The notes under the pieces were generated by a model. The model had not been told where the DNA came from and made no database searches. It was given only the letters and a program-made list of their open reading frames with translations. From Stromatinia cepivora (taxonomy: Eukaryota; Ascomycota; Leotiomycetes; Helotiales; Sclerotiniaceae): 64,000 nt of DNA. The stretch is from NCBI GenBank assembly GCA_014898415.1, contig RCTD01000033.1, positions 248,001-312,000 of the forward strand, read 5' to 3'. Made by a program: the position numbers and the translations under genes. This document shows positions 32,510-46,571 of this stretch, piece after piece; position 1 is the first letter of the stretch, and the number at the start of each line of letters is the position of its first letter.

Positions 32510-35500
32510 TTCCTTTATTGAGGGTATCCTATTCGATCCGTTTAAACTACTAATCCTAATATTTTTTTGAATCTTTCGAAAGCAATTCTTGTATAAGGCT
32601 TTATCATTTTGTTAGTAACTATATTGTATATATTGATATAACTAATAACGATTTTCTCCTTTTCTATTAAGTTTTTGATAAAATGATAATTGATATTTAT
32701 ATATTTGGATTGTTTATACAAATGTGGATTCTTGGTTAAAGTTAAAACATCTTGATTGTTATCAAGCATTTGAACTGTATCTTTATTTTTTCTAATATAA
32801 TTTGATTTGAATAGGTCTTTGAGTATTTATATAATCTATCTCCTTTGTTTAATGAACATTGTTATCACAATATATTCTGATTCTGTATTAGAGATAGCTA
32901 CAGATATTTGTTTCTTGCTAGTCTACAATATAGAATCTCTGTAGAATATCACAACTTTTTTTGAAATACTTTTTCGGTTATATTTGTTATTAGTCCAATC
33001 TGTATCTGTATATACCTTTATTGTATTATCAAGTATATTATATTCTTTGTAAATATCAGATTGTATTCCCTTTAACCCGAATCATAACTTCTGTTTGATT
33101 GTTGATTGTAGATATCACATTAGATTCTTCAAAGCTATAGTATAATGTTTTGCTGGTTTTGCCATAAATTATGAAAGTCTTCCAATTGAGAATGCTATAT
33201 CTGATCGAGTATATACCATTGAATGAATCATATTTCCTATTCATTATTGATATTCATTTATATCTACCAGTTCATTGTTATCGGTTGTTAGTTGGAGATA
33301 GGTATAATCCATTATTAGCAGTTTCTTGGTTTGATATTGTTTATATATAATACTGTATTTGGTTAGTATAGCATCGAGATATTCTTTTTGATCTATAATT
33401 AATATATACGCTTTTCTATCGCGAATAATTCTAACATCTAGGATCTTACTAATCTCCTTTAGATTCTTGGTGTTAAAACAAACTGATAGCTTTTCATCGA
33501 ATCAAGTGATTTATGATAATATATACGATGTAATAACGATATCGTCGATATATACCAATAATATTATATTACAATCTTTGAATGTATATAGATATAGGTC
33601 TGCTAAACTTTGTACAAAATCTATACCTAAAAGCTCTTTCTTCAATAATAAACTCCAATCCTTTTCAGCTTGCTTCAAATTATATAGGTTTTGTAGGGTT
33701 TGTAGTACATATCCCTTTTTGATTTTGATACTTTGGGGTAGTTCGAAATAGATCTTTTTCTTTAAATACAATTCGGTAAAGATGTTTTTGATATCGAAAT
33801 ATAAATATTCCAAATTTTCCTTTGCAATAATAATTAGGAATAATCTGAGTGTATCTAGCTTTATCGTTGATATAAATGTTTCGTTGTAATCCTTTCCTAA
33901 TACCTGATTGAATCTTTGAACCATTAATCTTACCTTAAATCGTTCTACCTTGTTATCCTTGGTTTTAACTATAAATATCCATTTCATCGAAATCAGATTA
34001 CTTTCTTTAGGGAGTATATATTCTTTTCAAATACCATTTTGAATTAAGGATATGATTTCCTTTTGGATAGTTTCCTTCTATTTTTCAGAATGTTTTTGAT
34101 CCAATATTGCTTCCTTATAAGTTCTTGATATTTTGATTTCTAGAATTTCTTTGGTTGGATATATTACATCTTTTGTATTGTTTATATTTATCAACGAAAT
34201 TATAAAATCTGAAACAATTTTGTTTTTGATATAAAAGTCTATCTTATAAATGATTAGGATTGTAATTATAATATATTCTATACTTTCTTGAGTTTTGGTT
34301 TATATAGATATTATAATCAATACCTTTATAATCTTACTTTCCTATTCTTTTTCAGGATTTTGTTCTATATCTTTTTTCTGTTTTTGTATTAAATACCTTA
34401 AGGATTCGTTTTCAAGATTTATTTCATCCTTTTATTCGATTTCAAATAATTATAGATTTACTTTGCTTTTTGATTCTATTGAAATAGATTTATCAGCAAA
34501 ATTTAAGATAGTCTTAAATTTTATTTCTAATATAGATTCAGGGTTTGCAAAAATTGATTTTTGGGTTAAACCCTTTGAAATGATGGATTCAATATCTGAA
34601 GTATCCTTGAAAGAAGATTCTTGATTTGTTTTCTGGATATTGCCATCTTCATTTTCATTGTATATTGATATTGATATATCTAATTTACCTGATTTCAATT
34701 CGATAATTGGAGTATTTAATATAATCACTAAACTCAATATAATATCTACTAAAAAGAACATTTAAAACAAAAATGATACAAATATCGCGTTTAATATTAA
34801 GGATAGAAAAGATACCTTGTTTGCTGCTGATCTATTACAAGATTTTCGATCTGATTTTATATTCTTTGTTTCTTATAAACTTGATTTATAATTTCTTAAT
34901 TTAAGATCCAAATCTCCTTTTCGATGAGATTCATCTATGATTATTTTGTTTGATCGAAATATATAATCTAATTCTGAAGAATACACTTTGATATATTTGT
35001 TCATGATTTTTGAATACTTTAGAAATACATCGATTCTCGAAATATCCCGCAATTTGTTGTATCTTTGTTTTTTCAGAATAATCTTGGGATTGATATAAAT
35101 ATAATATTTGTTCCCCCAGATTTTATATATCTCTATATCTGATACTATACCTATAAAAACTTTTATAAAGAATCGATCTATTCCGTTTATATCAGGATCA
35201 ATATTAATATGATTCCTAATATAAACATTGTGTTTTATAATTTCATTCCAAAATTCTAATGATAATTCAACTTCTTTTAACATTACTCTCATATCTGTCT
35301 CTACAGTCCTTATATTCCGTTCTGCGGGCCTATTTTGATATGAAGAGGCAATTGTTGTGACTTCGGATTGTATACCTGATGATTATTTATGAATAGCTTA
35401 TAGGAATTCCGATGTATTATTAATTCTAATTGCAATAATCTTTTCTCCAATAATTAATTCCATTTCCTTTTTCCAAGTTTTCAATATTTGAATTATATCG

Positions 35501-37644
35501 TTTTTTTGTTTAAATAATATAATCCAATTTATTTTTGTATAATTATTAATGATCAATATGAAATAACGATTCCTTCAAATCGATTTTGGGAATGATTTTG
35601 TAATATCGAAATGTATAAGTTCGAGTCTCTTTGATTTGTATAAACTCAATTGCTTTGGAATACGATTGATCATTTTGATGAATATATACACTTTGTAGAT
35701 ATCTAATTCAGTTGGGACCTTTATCGATTTGGTTATATTGAATATCTTATATAGATTCTTAATCTTGTTTGGATCTAGATAATTGAATCTTCGATACTAT
35801 AATAGATATCTCTTTTTCTTTTTGAGTATTAATTCATTATCAATATCTTTGGTACTATCGATTATCTTTGAAGAAAAGCCTTTTTCCTGATCATTTTGAT
35901 ATATACTAAAACAAAAAATTGTATCCTCATATTCTTTAGTCATATATGAAATTATATATATTCCGTTTTGTATTCTAACATGGATGATTTTCTTATTATC
36001 TTTTTTGAAATATATATAATGAGAATTGAATTCCTCTTGCAATCTTATTTCACAGATCCTTTTTCCTGATAGCAAATTTATTTCTAGCCCTGATATATAT
36101 AATACATTTGAAAGTAACATTTTAGAACCATCTTCGTATACTATATCTATTAAACCCTAATAGCAATAATACATTACTCCCCTACCAACCTTTATCCTTT
36201 GTTTGATAATAGATTCTATTAATCTGAATAATAAAGATTGATCAAATATATATAAAGAAATATCTATATCGATATATCATTTATTAGAGGAAACTTTATT
36301 AATGATTTCTTTTGTCAAATTGTAATCTTCTTTTATTATATCCTCAATATCGGAATTTAATTTAAAGATATTATTAACAGAATATACTTGGTCTTTCTTA
36401 TTGAAATAGATCTTCTTTGGATTCAATGATTTCTTTCTTTTTTGATAATGAAGATAATTGCAAAGGAATTTATTGGTTTGTATTAAATACGGGTAGTCTC
36501 ATATATAATGATTTTCCCTTTAATATAGATTACAAACATTATTTGGGATCTCGAAATCTGATTCTTGATATTGAGAAGTATACCTAGATCTTTCCACAAT
36601 TTGTATTAGCTCTGATCTATCTTTAAAACGAAATTCTTTAATTTATAAATGCTTGATTTTATTGTTGATATTAAAACTAATTTGAATATCCAATATATTC
36701 ATTATTTTTTAATAATCAATTAAAAGATTATATATTAAAATCAAAAACAAAACAATATTTTAATATATTAATCAACAGTTTTCATTTATAACTTTTAATT
36801 TTCTTCTATATTCTTTCAGTTTATCCTAGACTTTGATAATGGTTATATCGGGATAAATATTGAATTGGAATTTGAAGTTCTGGATTATTGTTATATATAT
36901 ATTGGCTATAACTACATTGACTCTGGTATATTTTGATTTAAGATATTTTCAAAATGTATATACTATTGAATATTCGTTGGTAAAGGCTTTATTGTTATTA
37001 TTAAGTATTATACAAATATACAATAATGCATTTGCTTTGTTCTTTAAATATTCCAATTTCAATTCGATATTATAATATACACGACCATTGATCTTGTAGA
37101 TAGATATTGTATTGGATCCTGCAATCTGCATATATTCATCTAATATTTGATCAATTGTATAAAACCATCCTTTCCCTTTCAATTATATCTTCGTTTATCT
37201 AAACCATCACTTATAATTATTTTGATCGAACTTCGAAGGATTGTTTGATTCCGATATTGTAAAGGTTTCTTATTATTTGATGAATATCGAAGATAATCTT
37301 CAGATTTTTAAAACAATCTTAAAAAAAAAAGTATACAACAAATAAATTCAAAATAATAAAGAAATATAAAAATTCGTAAAATCATATTGTAATATATTTT
37401 CTTATAACTATACGAATTTACTCTTCGCCTTTACTATAATTCTGTATCAGCATTATACAAACTACTCTCTATTCTGGCCTGTGATGTTATGAATTATAAA
37501 CTATATTGTCATATTTCAATTCTATTTCGATGGTACTATATGAAAACTCTGATTTTCACTCTATTCTATCCCTATTAATTATACTAATCCTTTCTCGATT
37601 TGTTTTACTTTCTAATCACTACTATACAACCGGATCTCATAATC

Positions 37645-37810
37645 TATTAACTTTTGGTATAGGAAATAATAGTATTGTTGATTATATAGGTTAAACTAAA
37701 GATCTATAATTCTAATAGGAATAGAATTGAGGTTATCCCCAAATATGGTCTGTGCACCATTGTGGTCTCGTGACCTCAATTCTAATCCTATGATGGCCTC
37801 ATTTCCAACA
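37645..37810 (-). repeat. 5' LTR of copia 1
   Basis: Pairs with 32346-32509. This copy keeps more G and C (for example GGTCTGTGCACCATTGTGG against the A-rich version in the other copy). It is followed by the target duplication TATTG. Confidence 0.85.
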
Positions 37811-38221
37811 TATTGTATATATTGAAATTCATTAATCTTTTTCAAAAAAGCAAAAAGAAACTTTAATCGATCAAATTAATAAATTAATATAAAGATCTAT
37901 ATCCCTTACAAATTATATAATCAAAAACCTTATAAAAGAAATTATAAATTACTTTTTAGGGAAGAATTGAACGGCAAATTTCGTAAAAAGGTATAAAATA
38001 TATCTTCAAAATTGATATCTCCGATATATTAATAATTTGTATATGAAAATTGATAATATTATTGTATTTGAATATTTTTATAATTTGATTTAAATTATTT
38101 TGTATTATTATTGAATTTTATTATTTAAAAAAGTTATATTAATACTCTTCTTTTTTTTATTTAATTAATAAAAGTAATTACAAAATATAATATATTATTT
38201 AAGAATATATATAATTGAAAT

Positions 38222-39255
38222 AAAAAGGATTTTATAATTGGTTTAGGGAGGATTATAAAGAGGATAATAAATACTAGTATATATGATTATAATAAAATTA
38301 TGAAAGTTAAGTAGGATAGATTGAGAGAGTTTATTATCCTTTTAGTATATATATATACCGATAATATAGTTATTTTATTTACTCTAATTTATAAAGGAGA
38401 ATTTGGAGATTTATAGGATATATAGATTGATAAAATAAAAATGAAGGATTAGGTTTATTTCAGAGCTTTAAACAATAAATGATCGTCAAATATATTCAGT
38501 TTTATTTAATTTAATAAAGTCTTTTAATATTATATTTATTCAAAAATAAAGAAAGGATATCATCTATTGATTGTAGATAATTATTTTAATTATATAAATA
38601 TAGAATTTATATCAAAATATAATGAATTAAAGATCATTTTATTGATTCTCTCCCTTTATTCTATATATCGACTCCAATCTTTTGATATAGGCTATTTCCT
38701 TTCCCTTTCAACAAATTATAGTATAGAACTCAATAATTTAATACACAAAAATAAAAATATTATTGGAATATCGAAATATAACTTTTGAATGATATTTAAG
38801 ATTGTTTAAACTCAATCTATTATTATTTATAATATCCTGAAATCTTTTGAAAAAGCTGGTATTTATTTTATAAATAAGAACATTACTATTCGCAATATCG
38901 AATTAAAGTAAATCCCTATATCATTTATATCAATACAATTTATAGGGAATAAAATAAAGATACTATATATAACTAAAACTCTTCATCATTTCAAATTAAA
39001 GTTTCGCTTCAAATAAGATCCTGATATCATTTAGAAACTTTTTAAGGCTACATTTATATATACAATTAATACTAATATCCAATTATATAAAATAAAAGAT
39101 TTAAAAAAAACTTTGAAAATCGAAAGAAAGAAAAGAACCTATTCTAAACATTTAAATTTAATAAAGGAGAAAAACAGAAATACTTTTTTATATTCCCTCT
39201 TACAAATCGAAAAAACTAGAACCTATCAATCAATGAAAACATTAATTGTTGAATA
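38222..39255 (+). pseudogene. Transposase remnant, pogo/Fot1 type
   Basis: Between the two copia elements the plus strand reads, with many stops, as the end of a DDE_1 transposase. The motif block VDNYFNYINIEFISKYNEL...LILSLYSIYRLQSFDIGYF...STNYSIELNNLIHKN corresponds to the conserved DGHGSH / PPHSTHRLQPLDVG-like block of Fot1/pogo transposases. The catalytic residues of that block are mostly lost. The N-terminal half lies further left and is too degraded to follow. Confidence 0.75.
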
Positions 39256-39321
39256 AAAAAAGGAAGTTAAAAAGCAAAAGAAAATCGAAAAAAAAATTGA
39301 AAAGAAATGAAAGAATAAAAC

Positions 39322-39556
39322 TGTCGGAATATGAATCACGTGCATGGTAAGGATGGTAAGAATGATAAGGATGGTAAGGATGGTAAGGATGATAAGGATC
39401 ATATGAACACTAATACTCGTATTAGTGCTTTGGTATACATCATTATATAGATCTTTATTCTTTATAGATTCTAACTCTTTAAACAAATCAAAACATATTA
39501 CTAATTCTATACGTTCGTTGATGAACTTTACTTTTCTGTATACAATTATCCCGATA
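39322..39556 (+). repeat. 5' LTR of copia 2, with internal 9-bp minisatellite
   Basis: Begins TGTCGGAATATG and ends TATCCCGATA. Around 39345-39402 it carries tandem GGTAAGGAT-like units (GGTAAGGAT/GATAAGGAT). The partner LTR has the same stretch with most G changed to A. Confidence 0.88.
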
Positions 39557-40029
39557 CTGATCAGTTTTTGTTATAATGATATTATAGATCAAATATTAGA
39601 AACTAATACAAATAATTACAAACTCTAAATCAATTTCGATTTTGTCTTTGTAACTGGATAAAGATATTTCGTTACAAAACAAAGCATTTTTATATTAAAA
39701 GATAAATCTCTAATTATTGAGCAATTCAAAAGAATCGAAAGATTAAGAATAGTAATTATTTAATAACGAATTTAGAGTTCACTTTTTGATTCAATTATTC
39801 TATATTCATTATATATCTATCAAATAATATAGAATATATATTTGAAGAAAACCTAAAAACAATTTCGAATTTTTCGCTATACCCATTTTCTTATAAAAAA
39901 CTATCTTATTTATTCATTTTATACGAATTATTAATTACATATAAAATTAATCAATCCGATTTAATTAATTTCATTATTTTGATTGTTCCGCTCATTTCGG
40001 TCAAATCTGCTTTGATCAAATTCGATTAT

Positions 40030-40070
40030 CTTGATCAATTTTGATCAATTTTGATCAATTTTGATCAATT
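40030..40070. repeat. Tandem TTTTGATCAA palindromes
   Basis: Four near-perfect 10-bp units built on TTGATCAA, followed by a diverged TCGATCGA unit, in the 5' region of copia 2. Each unit is a palindrome with a GATC centre. Confidence 0.7.
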
Positions 40071-43000
40071 TCGATCGATTCGATCAATCAACTCCAATCT
40101 CGAAATACTTTTAGGATTCAATAACATTATATATGATATAAATGAAGCTTCATTACAGTATATATTTCGTATACTACAAATTTGTATTCAGGCTCTTTTT
40201 TAAGATTGTTTTAAAAACTTTGTAACAATCAACTTCGAAATAATTTGAAAATATATAATAACTATTACTATGACGATTATGACAGGTATATTCGAAAATT
40301 TTTTTACAACCCTTTATTCTGAAAGAATACGAATTTTATTGTTATCAGTATTAACTATTTCATATATTAAAAACAAAGAATACAATGAATGAATAAACAA
40401 ATAGAAATACAATCAATTTGTATTTATAAAAGAAAATCTTTAAAAAATCATTGATTTTTGTAAATACAAATTAGAGTTCTATATAATATATAATTATATT
40501 AATAAAGATTTATAGAATAATTATTGCAGCGATTTTGCAGACTTCAAAATTGAGTATTTCGAATTTGTCAATCTAAAGATTATATTCAGATTATATATTG
40601 AATTGAAAACAAATAGCTTATTTATCAAAAAAATAATACAATACACAGAACTAACAACCAATAAAGCTTTAATCGAAATGTTCTATATTTTATATATATT
40701 ATAATCAAATGAATAAATTCGAAAGACAAGAATAAATCGATACTTTTAATTTCAATCAAAAATTATTCTAAATCAAATCAAGATATTTGATAACAATATA
40801 TATCTGGATATCATCTCTGAAAATCTAATACCCTTATTCAATCCTAAAAGAAAAAAACAATTTGTACAAATGAATACAAGATAACCATCTCCAATACAAT
40901 ATAAAGAAATTCAATCATTATAATTAAACAAAAAACCAGAATCTTATATATTCAAAGAATTTTTAGATAACAAATATCAAAACCCAGAATAAAAACAATA
41001 TTCAATATCATTATAATTATTATATAATAACAATATATTATTCGAAAATAAAAAACTATCGAATAAAAAGAAATCTATTCATAATAAAGAATTATCAAAT
41101 AGATTATCTAACAATAGGAAACTTTCAAACGATAACAAATACTTCGGAAACGATTACAAGGTAGATGATATAGATCAAAATAATGTTTATATATATTCTT
41201 ATAGAAACAACAGAGGAAGAAGAGATCTATTTAATAATAGAAAAAACAACGATTTAGGAAACTACAAGAACAAATCATTCGATTATATATATAGCAATAA
41301 TATTGACTATAACCTCGGAAATCTTGAAAAACTTTACAACAATATTAACAAATACATTGATTAAGACGATAATTTCGATTACAAATATACTATTTTCCTT
41401 AATTATTGCAAAAGAATCGATATCCATTTAAACCTTTATATAAAAGCATTCTTTATAATATTAAAAGAAAAGGTTCTTATATTCTATTATTCGAATTTCA
41501 ATTATATTCCAAATACGATAAAGGGCATTTGCGAAATGATGAAAATATCTTTCGAAAGAGAAGAATATTAATATGGATTTATAGAAAAATGAGATTATAT
41601 AATATTCAAAACAATTATTATATAGAATCCTGAAAAATCGATATTAAAATACATGAATATTATAATCACCAAACTTCAGTATTTTCAAAAAGATCTACCA
41701 AAAGAATTTCAAATAGTTATATATATCCAAAGAAAGATCTTTAATATATATAACCACATACCGGTATATAGCCAAATATACTACCGACCTTCAAAATCTA
41801 TAATCAAATTCATTAAAGATCTACAAAACTTCATCTTTATATATAAGAAATTATATTCAAACAAAAACAAAATATTCTATATAAATCGAATATATAATCA
41901 AAAGAACTCCAAATATAATTACAAATACAAATCCAATTAACGATTTTTTATTTATATAAAAGAAACTAAAAGATACTTCGTTTATAAAAAAAAAGATTAT
42001 TAATTAAACAAGCATACAAAAACTGAACAAACTAAATCGAAATACAAATATAGGAAATTATTCAAAAACAATAATAAAGATTTCGGATTATATTTCGAAC
42101 AATATATTATCAAATATAAAAGAACTTCATTGGATATCGATATTAACAAAGAATTCACAATATATATTCAAAACAATCCAAAAAAGGATATAAAAAATAA
42201 CGATCCAAAATATATTTAGATTTTATCCTACAAATCGATTAACAGAAAAGAAATTATAATAAACCTATTTAATAAAACAACAATATATACTCTGATTAAC
42301 CTTATCAATGAATCAATTAATAAAATCGAAAAATATAAAGTTTTCTTCTCGAGATATAATAACAAAAAGTTTCAAAATATTATTATCGATATAAAAGCAT
42401 TTTAATAATCTATAATAGAATTCAAACAATATTAAATATACCAAAAAGATATTAAGAATATTATATTAAATATAAATAAAACAAAAATCATAAAAATAAT
42501 ATTCGGAATCGAAAAGACCGAATCAATCGAATCGATTTAACTAAACCTACCTCCAGAAACTATCAAATTCTATATTATAGAATCAAAAATATTATTTCTA
42601 TTATCACTATAGAATATAAATCGATTTAGAATATATTATAATAATATCATCGATATATTTGTATTACCAATTACAAATTATCTTTGTATTCACAAATTCA
42701 AATATATAATATTACTTTGAAATATAAAAATCTAATAATTTATATAAATATCTATCGATATAAACAATTGTTATCTAACCAAACCGGAAATACAAAAATT
42801 ACATCGTTGTTTCGACTACCCCTCCATAAACAGATTCTATCGAATTCTCCAATATACAGACTATACAAATATTGCCCAAAAAGATTTCAAGAAACTTACA
42901 AAATTCTACGAATATTATCAAAAATACAGAAAATCCCCAAACAAATTCAAATTCAACCTTCACAACAATATCGAATTTAATTATTCGATTATAATCGATA

Positions 43001-45878
43001 TTATATATATCAACAATAAACCAATATTATATATTATCAATAAAAAAACCAAATTCCAAATAATATAATAACTCGATAATATTAACATAAAGCATATATA
43101 GGATAAATTAAGAATATACTGAATAAATATATACCTAAACCCATCAAATTATATTATTCACAACATCAGGAAAAACTTCATAAATAAAGAATTCAAACAA
43201 TATACCGAAATAATAACAATCATTACAAAAAGTATATCCATTGAAGTATATTAATCGATCAGGATAATCGAGCACTATTATCAAATTATTCGATATATAT
43301 ACAATATCATCAAAGAAAAACTCAAAGATATTAAAATAACGAAAGAATCGATATTATAAATAACAATAAAAACAATAAATGATATTACTAACCCCAACAG
43401 AATTATATCTACCCTCCTAATATTCGGAGTATATCTGCGAATAAGCGAATTCAATTTATTGGTATCTAATATTCAATAACGATTCAATACAATTAAGAAA
43501 ATAAGTAATGAGATCAAAAAGCTTCGAATTGAAAAACAAATAACAAATATATTGAATCAATGTAACAATCCAAATATAATTCCAATTTACAAATTACCAA
43601 TCAATTCAAAGATATAAATATAAAGAAAAGGAAATAATTGAACTATTGAATAAATAAAACCATTTATACTATTATAAATCAAGGGCAAAACCTATATAAT
43701 ATAATTACCAAATAAATTTATAATCTTTTGATTTATAATAATGAAATTTTATATAATCGAAATAATGATATTAATAGAATTTATTGTATAAATAGAATAT
43801 ACTACAATAAAACAAATCCTTCAAGAAATATTTTTGAAAAATCTCGAAACCATTATTCAGGAGAAATTTAAGATGGTTTTAAAAAATGTAGCGAAAGCGA
43901 ATCCCGGTATTCTTTAAATAATCGTTTTTTCAATAAGAATATCATATAATATAATAAATATGATATCAATCGAAACTATAGCAATATATCTTATTGAGAA
44001 TACGATAATAATACCAGATATAATTATCTATTTTCAAAACAATAAAGAAGAAAACATTATCGGATCCTTCAATAAAAACCTACTAGTATCTAATATATTT
44101 CAAAATCTATTGATTTATAAAGAATTAAGAAAAAAGGAAATTAATAATTTAATAGAAAACAATATATTCGAAATCATATAACAAATAGATATATCAAAAG
44201 GTATACAAATATTCAAATCAAGATTTATCAATAAAATCAAAAACAAAAGTATTAAAAAAATATTCCCAAAATCGAGATTTATAGTTTAGATATAGAATGA
44301 TATAGAAAAGAGAATAGTATTAATATAATCGCTTATAATTCAATGAACAAATTAATATTTGATATTAAGTATTATAATTATCTTATAATCAATTGTATAA
44401 ACAATTTTGTATATTAGGGATATTATTCAAATTTATGTATAAACAGTATCTAATCTGGTACGATTGTTTTATATTTTATTATTTAAAGAAATAGAATTTA
44501 CGAAGGGAATATTATTATAAATAATCAAATTATTATATAGTATATCAAAGACTAGAAATCATTGGTTCGGTATTTACTACAACTACCATTTCATTATATT
44601 TCAAATGATTCAATCAATCTACGATTTTTGCTTAATATATATCAAACAGAAAAACAAAGTATTCGGATTAATAGGATTTCAAACAAATGATACAATCATT
44701 ATAGCCAATAAAGTATTCGCAAATAGAAAATAAAAGGAATTCGAAAATGCGAAATTTCTTGTAAAGGATTGAGAAATCCTATTATCCAAGAATCCCCTCA
44801 AATTCAATGGAATTGTTATCATCTAAATAAACAATGGTTTTATTTATATCAATCAAAAAAGGCAATATACAAATCTATAATTTATCAAAATACAATCAAT
44901 CGATATTCATAATACAAAAGGTAAAGTTCGAAAAAACATAACTTCAAAAAACTAATATATTGTTTAATATATAAAAGAAACTTATATTTCGACAATATAT
45001 CAATCAAAAATATTATTCGCTTTTTTTTTTGCTACCCAAATTATCAATCCTAAAGAGGAAGATACGAAATTGATAAATAAAACAATTCAATAACAAATGG
45101 ACAATTCAATTAAAGGATTGAAATTTGTATTATTTGATTTCGATTTGTTGAAACTAATAGTATTTATAAATGTATCATTTATTAACAATCGAGATCTGTT
45201 CTTATAAATCGGATATATTATTGTATTAATAAATAAAAACAACAAAGCGAATTTAATTCATTGATTATTTATCAAATACAAAAGAATTATTAGAAGTATA
45301 CTAATATCGGAACTTTATGGTATAACCTTAGGATTCAATATTAGTATAATATTTAAAAGTATTATCGAAAATATATTACCAAAGCAAAAAGTATTATTAG
45401 TTATATATACAAATTCGAAATCGTTTTATAATTACCTTACAAAATTAGATTCAATATAAGAGAAAAGACTAATAATTGATCTAATAGTTTTATAACAATT
45501 ATATAAACAAAAGAAAATAATGGAAATCAAATAAATTGATGGAAAATTTAACCCTGCTAATACAATAACAAAAACAAAACTATATTAGATTTTTAGAAAT
45601 CTTATAAAAAATAATATAATCAAAGTTAAAATTATAAAATAAATGGAGAAATCAAAATATAATAGAAAGAAAATGATATAAATATAGAAATCGAAGAACA
45701 AATACAAAACAAGAGCTACTATGAGTATATATTCAACTATCGGATATATAATCATTTTATATATAAATTGATTCGAATAAAAAAATAAAACAAAAACTAA
45801 AATTAGAAAGAATATTCATTTACCAAACATATATATTCCTAAAATATACAATATTTCGACTTTAAAAGAAATTGCTAA

Positions 45879-46113
45879 TGTTGGAATATGAATCATATAC
45901 ATAATAAAAATAATAAGAATAGTAAAGATAATAAAGATAATAAGGATAGTAAGGATCATATAAGCACTAGTACTCATACTAATGCCTCGGTATACACCAT
46001 TATATAGATCTTTACCCTTTATAGATTTTAGTTTTTTAGGCAAATCAAAACGTATTAATAGTTCTATATGTTCGTTAATGAACCTCACTTCCCCGTGTAC
46101 AGTTGTCCCGACA
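45879..46113 (+). repeat. 3' LTR of copia 2
   Basis: Begins TGTTGGAATATG and ends GTCCCGACA, 235 bp, followed by the AAAAC duplication. Its left third is strongly G-depleted relative to the 5' LTR, while its right part keeps C residues that the 5' LTR has lost. Confidence 0.88.
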
Positions 46114-46515
46114 AAAACGATTAAAGAAAGAATAATATAAAGGAAAATCAATCATCAAATTGTATATAATATCAAAAAGGGAGTGAAAAGAGTTCGGAAA
46201 TCATTAATATTTTTTATTAAAAGAATACAAATGATTCAAAAATGTTTTTCTATTATAAATCTAATATCCTAAAAAGCTATAAAGAATTACAATATTATAA
46301 AGATTGATAAATCAATAATGAAAGAAGGAAAAGGGATATTATATTCAAAGATTAGACAATATATTAAGGTTTCATCGAAATTGAAAATATAAAGGTTTTT
46401 TAATTCTATAGAATAATATTATATCTTTTTATTGCTCAAAAAGAATTGTAACTTTATATTTTATAATTTATAATTAATATCGAATTTTGAAGTGATTGTA
46501 ATAGGAATATGAGGG

Positions 46516-46557
46516 GCGTGCAAGATATGGGGTTGTGCACGATGTAGGGAAATCGGT
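46516..46557 (-). repeat. Right terminal inverted repeat of the pogo/Fot1 element
   Basis: Reverse complement of the left repeat at 32106-32147 with four transition differences. Followed by the TA duplication at 46558-46559. Confidence 0.88.
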
Positions 46558-46571
46558 TATCGGAAATAAGC

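Larger units (their letters stand above)
32346..37810 (-). mobile_element. Ty1/copia retrotransposon 1, complete but dead
   Basis: Flanked by TATTG on both sides (32341-32345, 37811-37815) and bounded by LTRs of 164 and 166 bp, so the element is 5,465 bp. It reads on the minus strand. In order from 37.6 kb to 32.5 kb: degraded gag, protease/pre-integrase (35797-36120, LYISGLEINLLSGKRICE), integrase tail (34873-35292), reverse transcriptase (33511-33987, with YVDD changed to YIDD in LLVYIDDIVI) and RNase H (32542-33020, ESEYI and KNPHL motifs). Many in-frame TAA/TAG codons break it. The LTR differences are mostly transitions, as expected from RIP. Confidence 0.9.
39322..46113 (+). mobile_element. 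Ty1/copia retrotransposon 2, complete but dead
   Basis: Flanked by AAAAC on both sides (39317-39321, 46114-46118), with two LTRs of exactly 235 bp, so 6,792 bp. It reads on the plus strand: gag-like region about 40.8-41.9 kb, pre-integrase/integrase about 42.6-43.6 kb, reverse transcriptase about 43.9-44.9 kb (SRFINKIKNKS, KSRFIVQAYND-type motifs with stops) and RNase H about 45.0-45.6 kb (DGKFNPANTITKTK near the end). It is a different copia family from element 1: the LTRs are unrelated and the pol wording differs. It is heavily mutated by stops and cannot be active. Confidence 0.9.
32106..46557 (+). mobile_element. pogo/Fot1-type DNA transposon holding two copia elements
   Basis: The ends match as 42-bp inverted repeats starting ACCGATTTCCCTACATC, with only four mismatches, all transitions. 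They are flanked by TA on both sides (32104-32105, 46558-46559). Subtracting the two inserted copia elements and their duplications leaves 2,185 bp, close to a normal Fot1/pogo element of about 2 kb. The middle remnant encodes the C-terminal half of a DDE transposase. The AT-rich composition starts and stops at these ends, which suggests RIP or similar mutation acting on the whole nest. No functional protein remains. Confidence 0.85.

Noticed and set aside
32104..46559. A Starship-type giant element or gene-cargo element
   Set aside because: The block has short inverted ends with TA duplication and decomposes fully into one pogo-type and two copia elements. No captain recombinase or cargo genes are seen.
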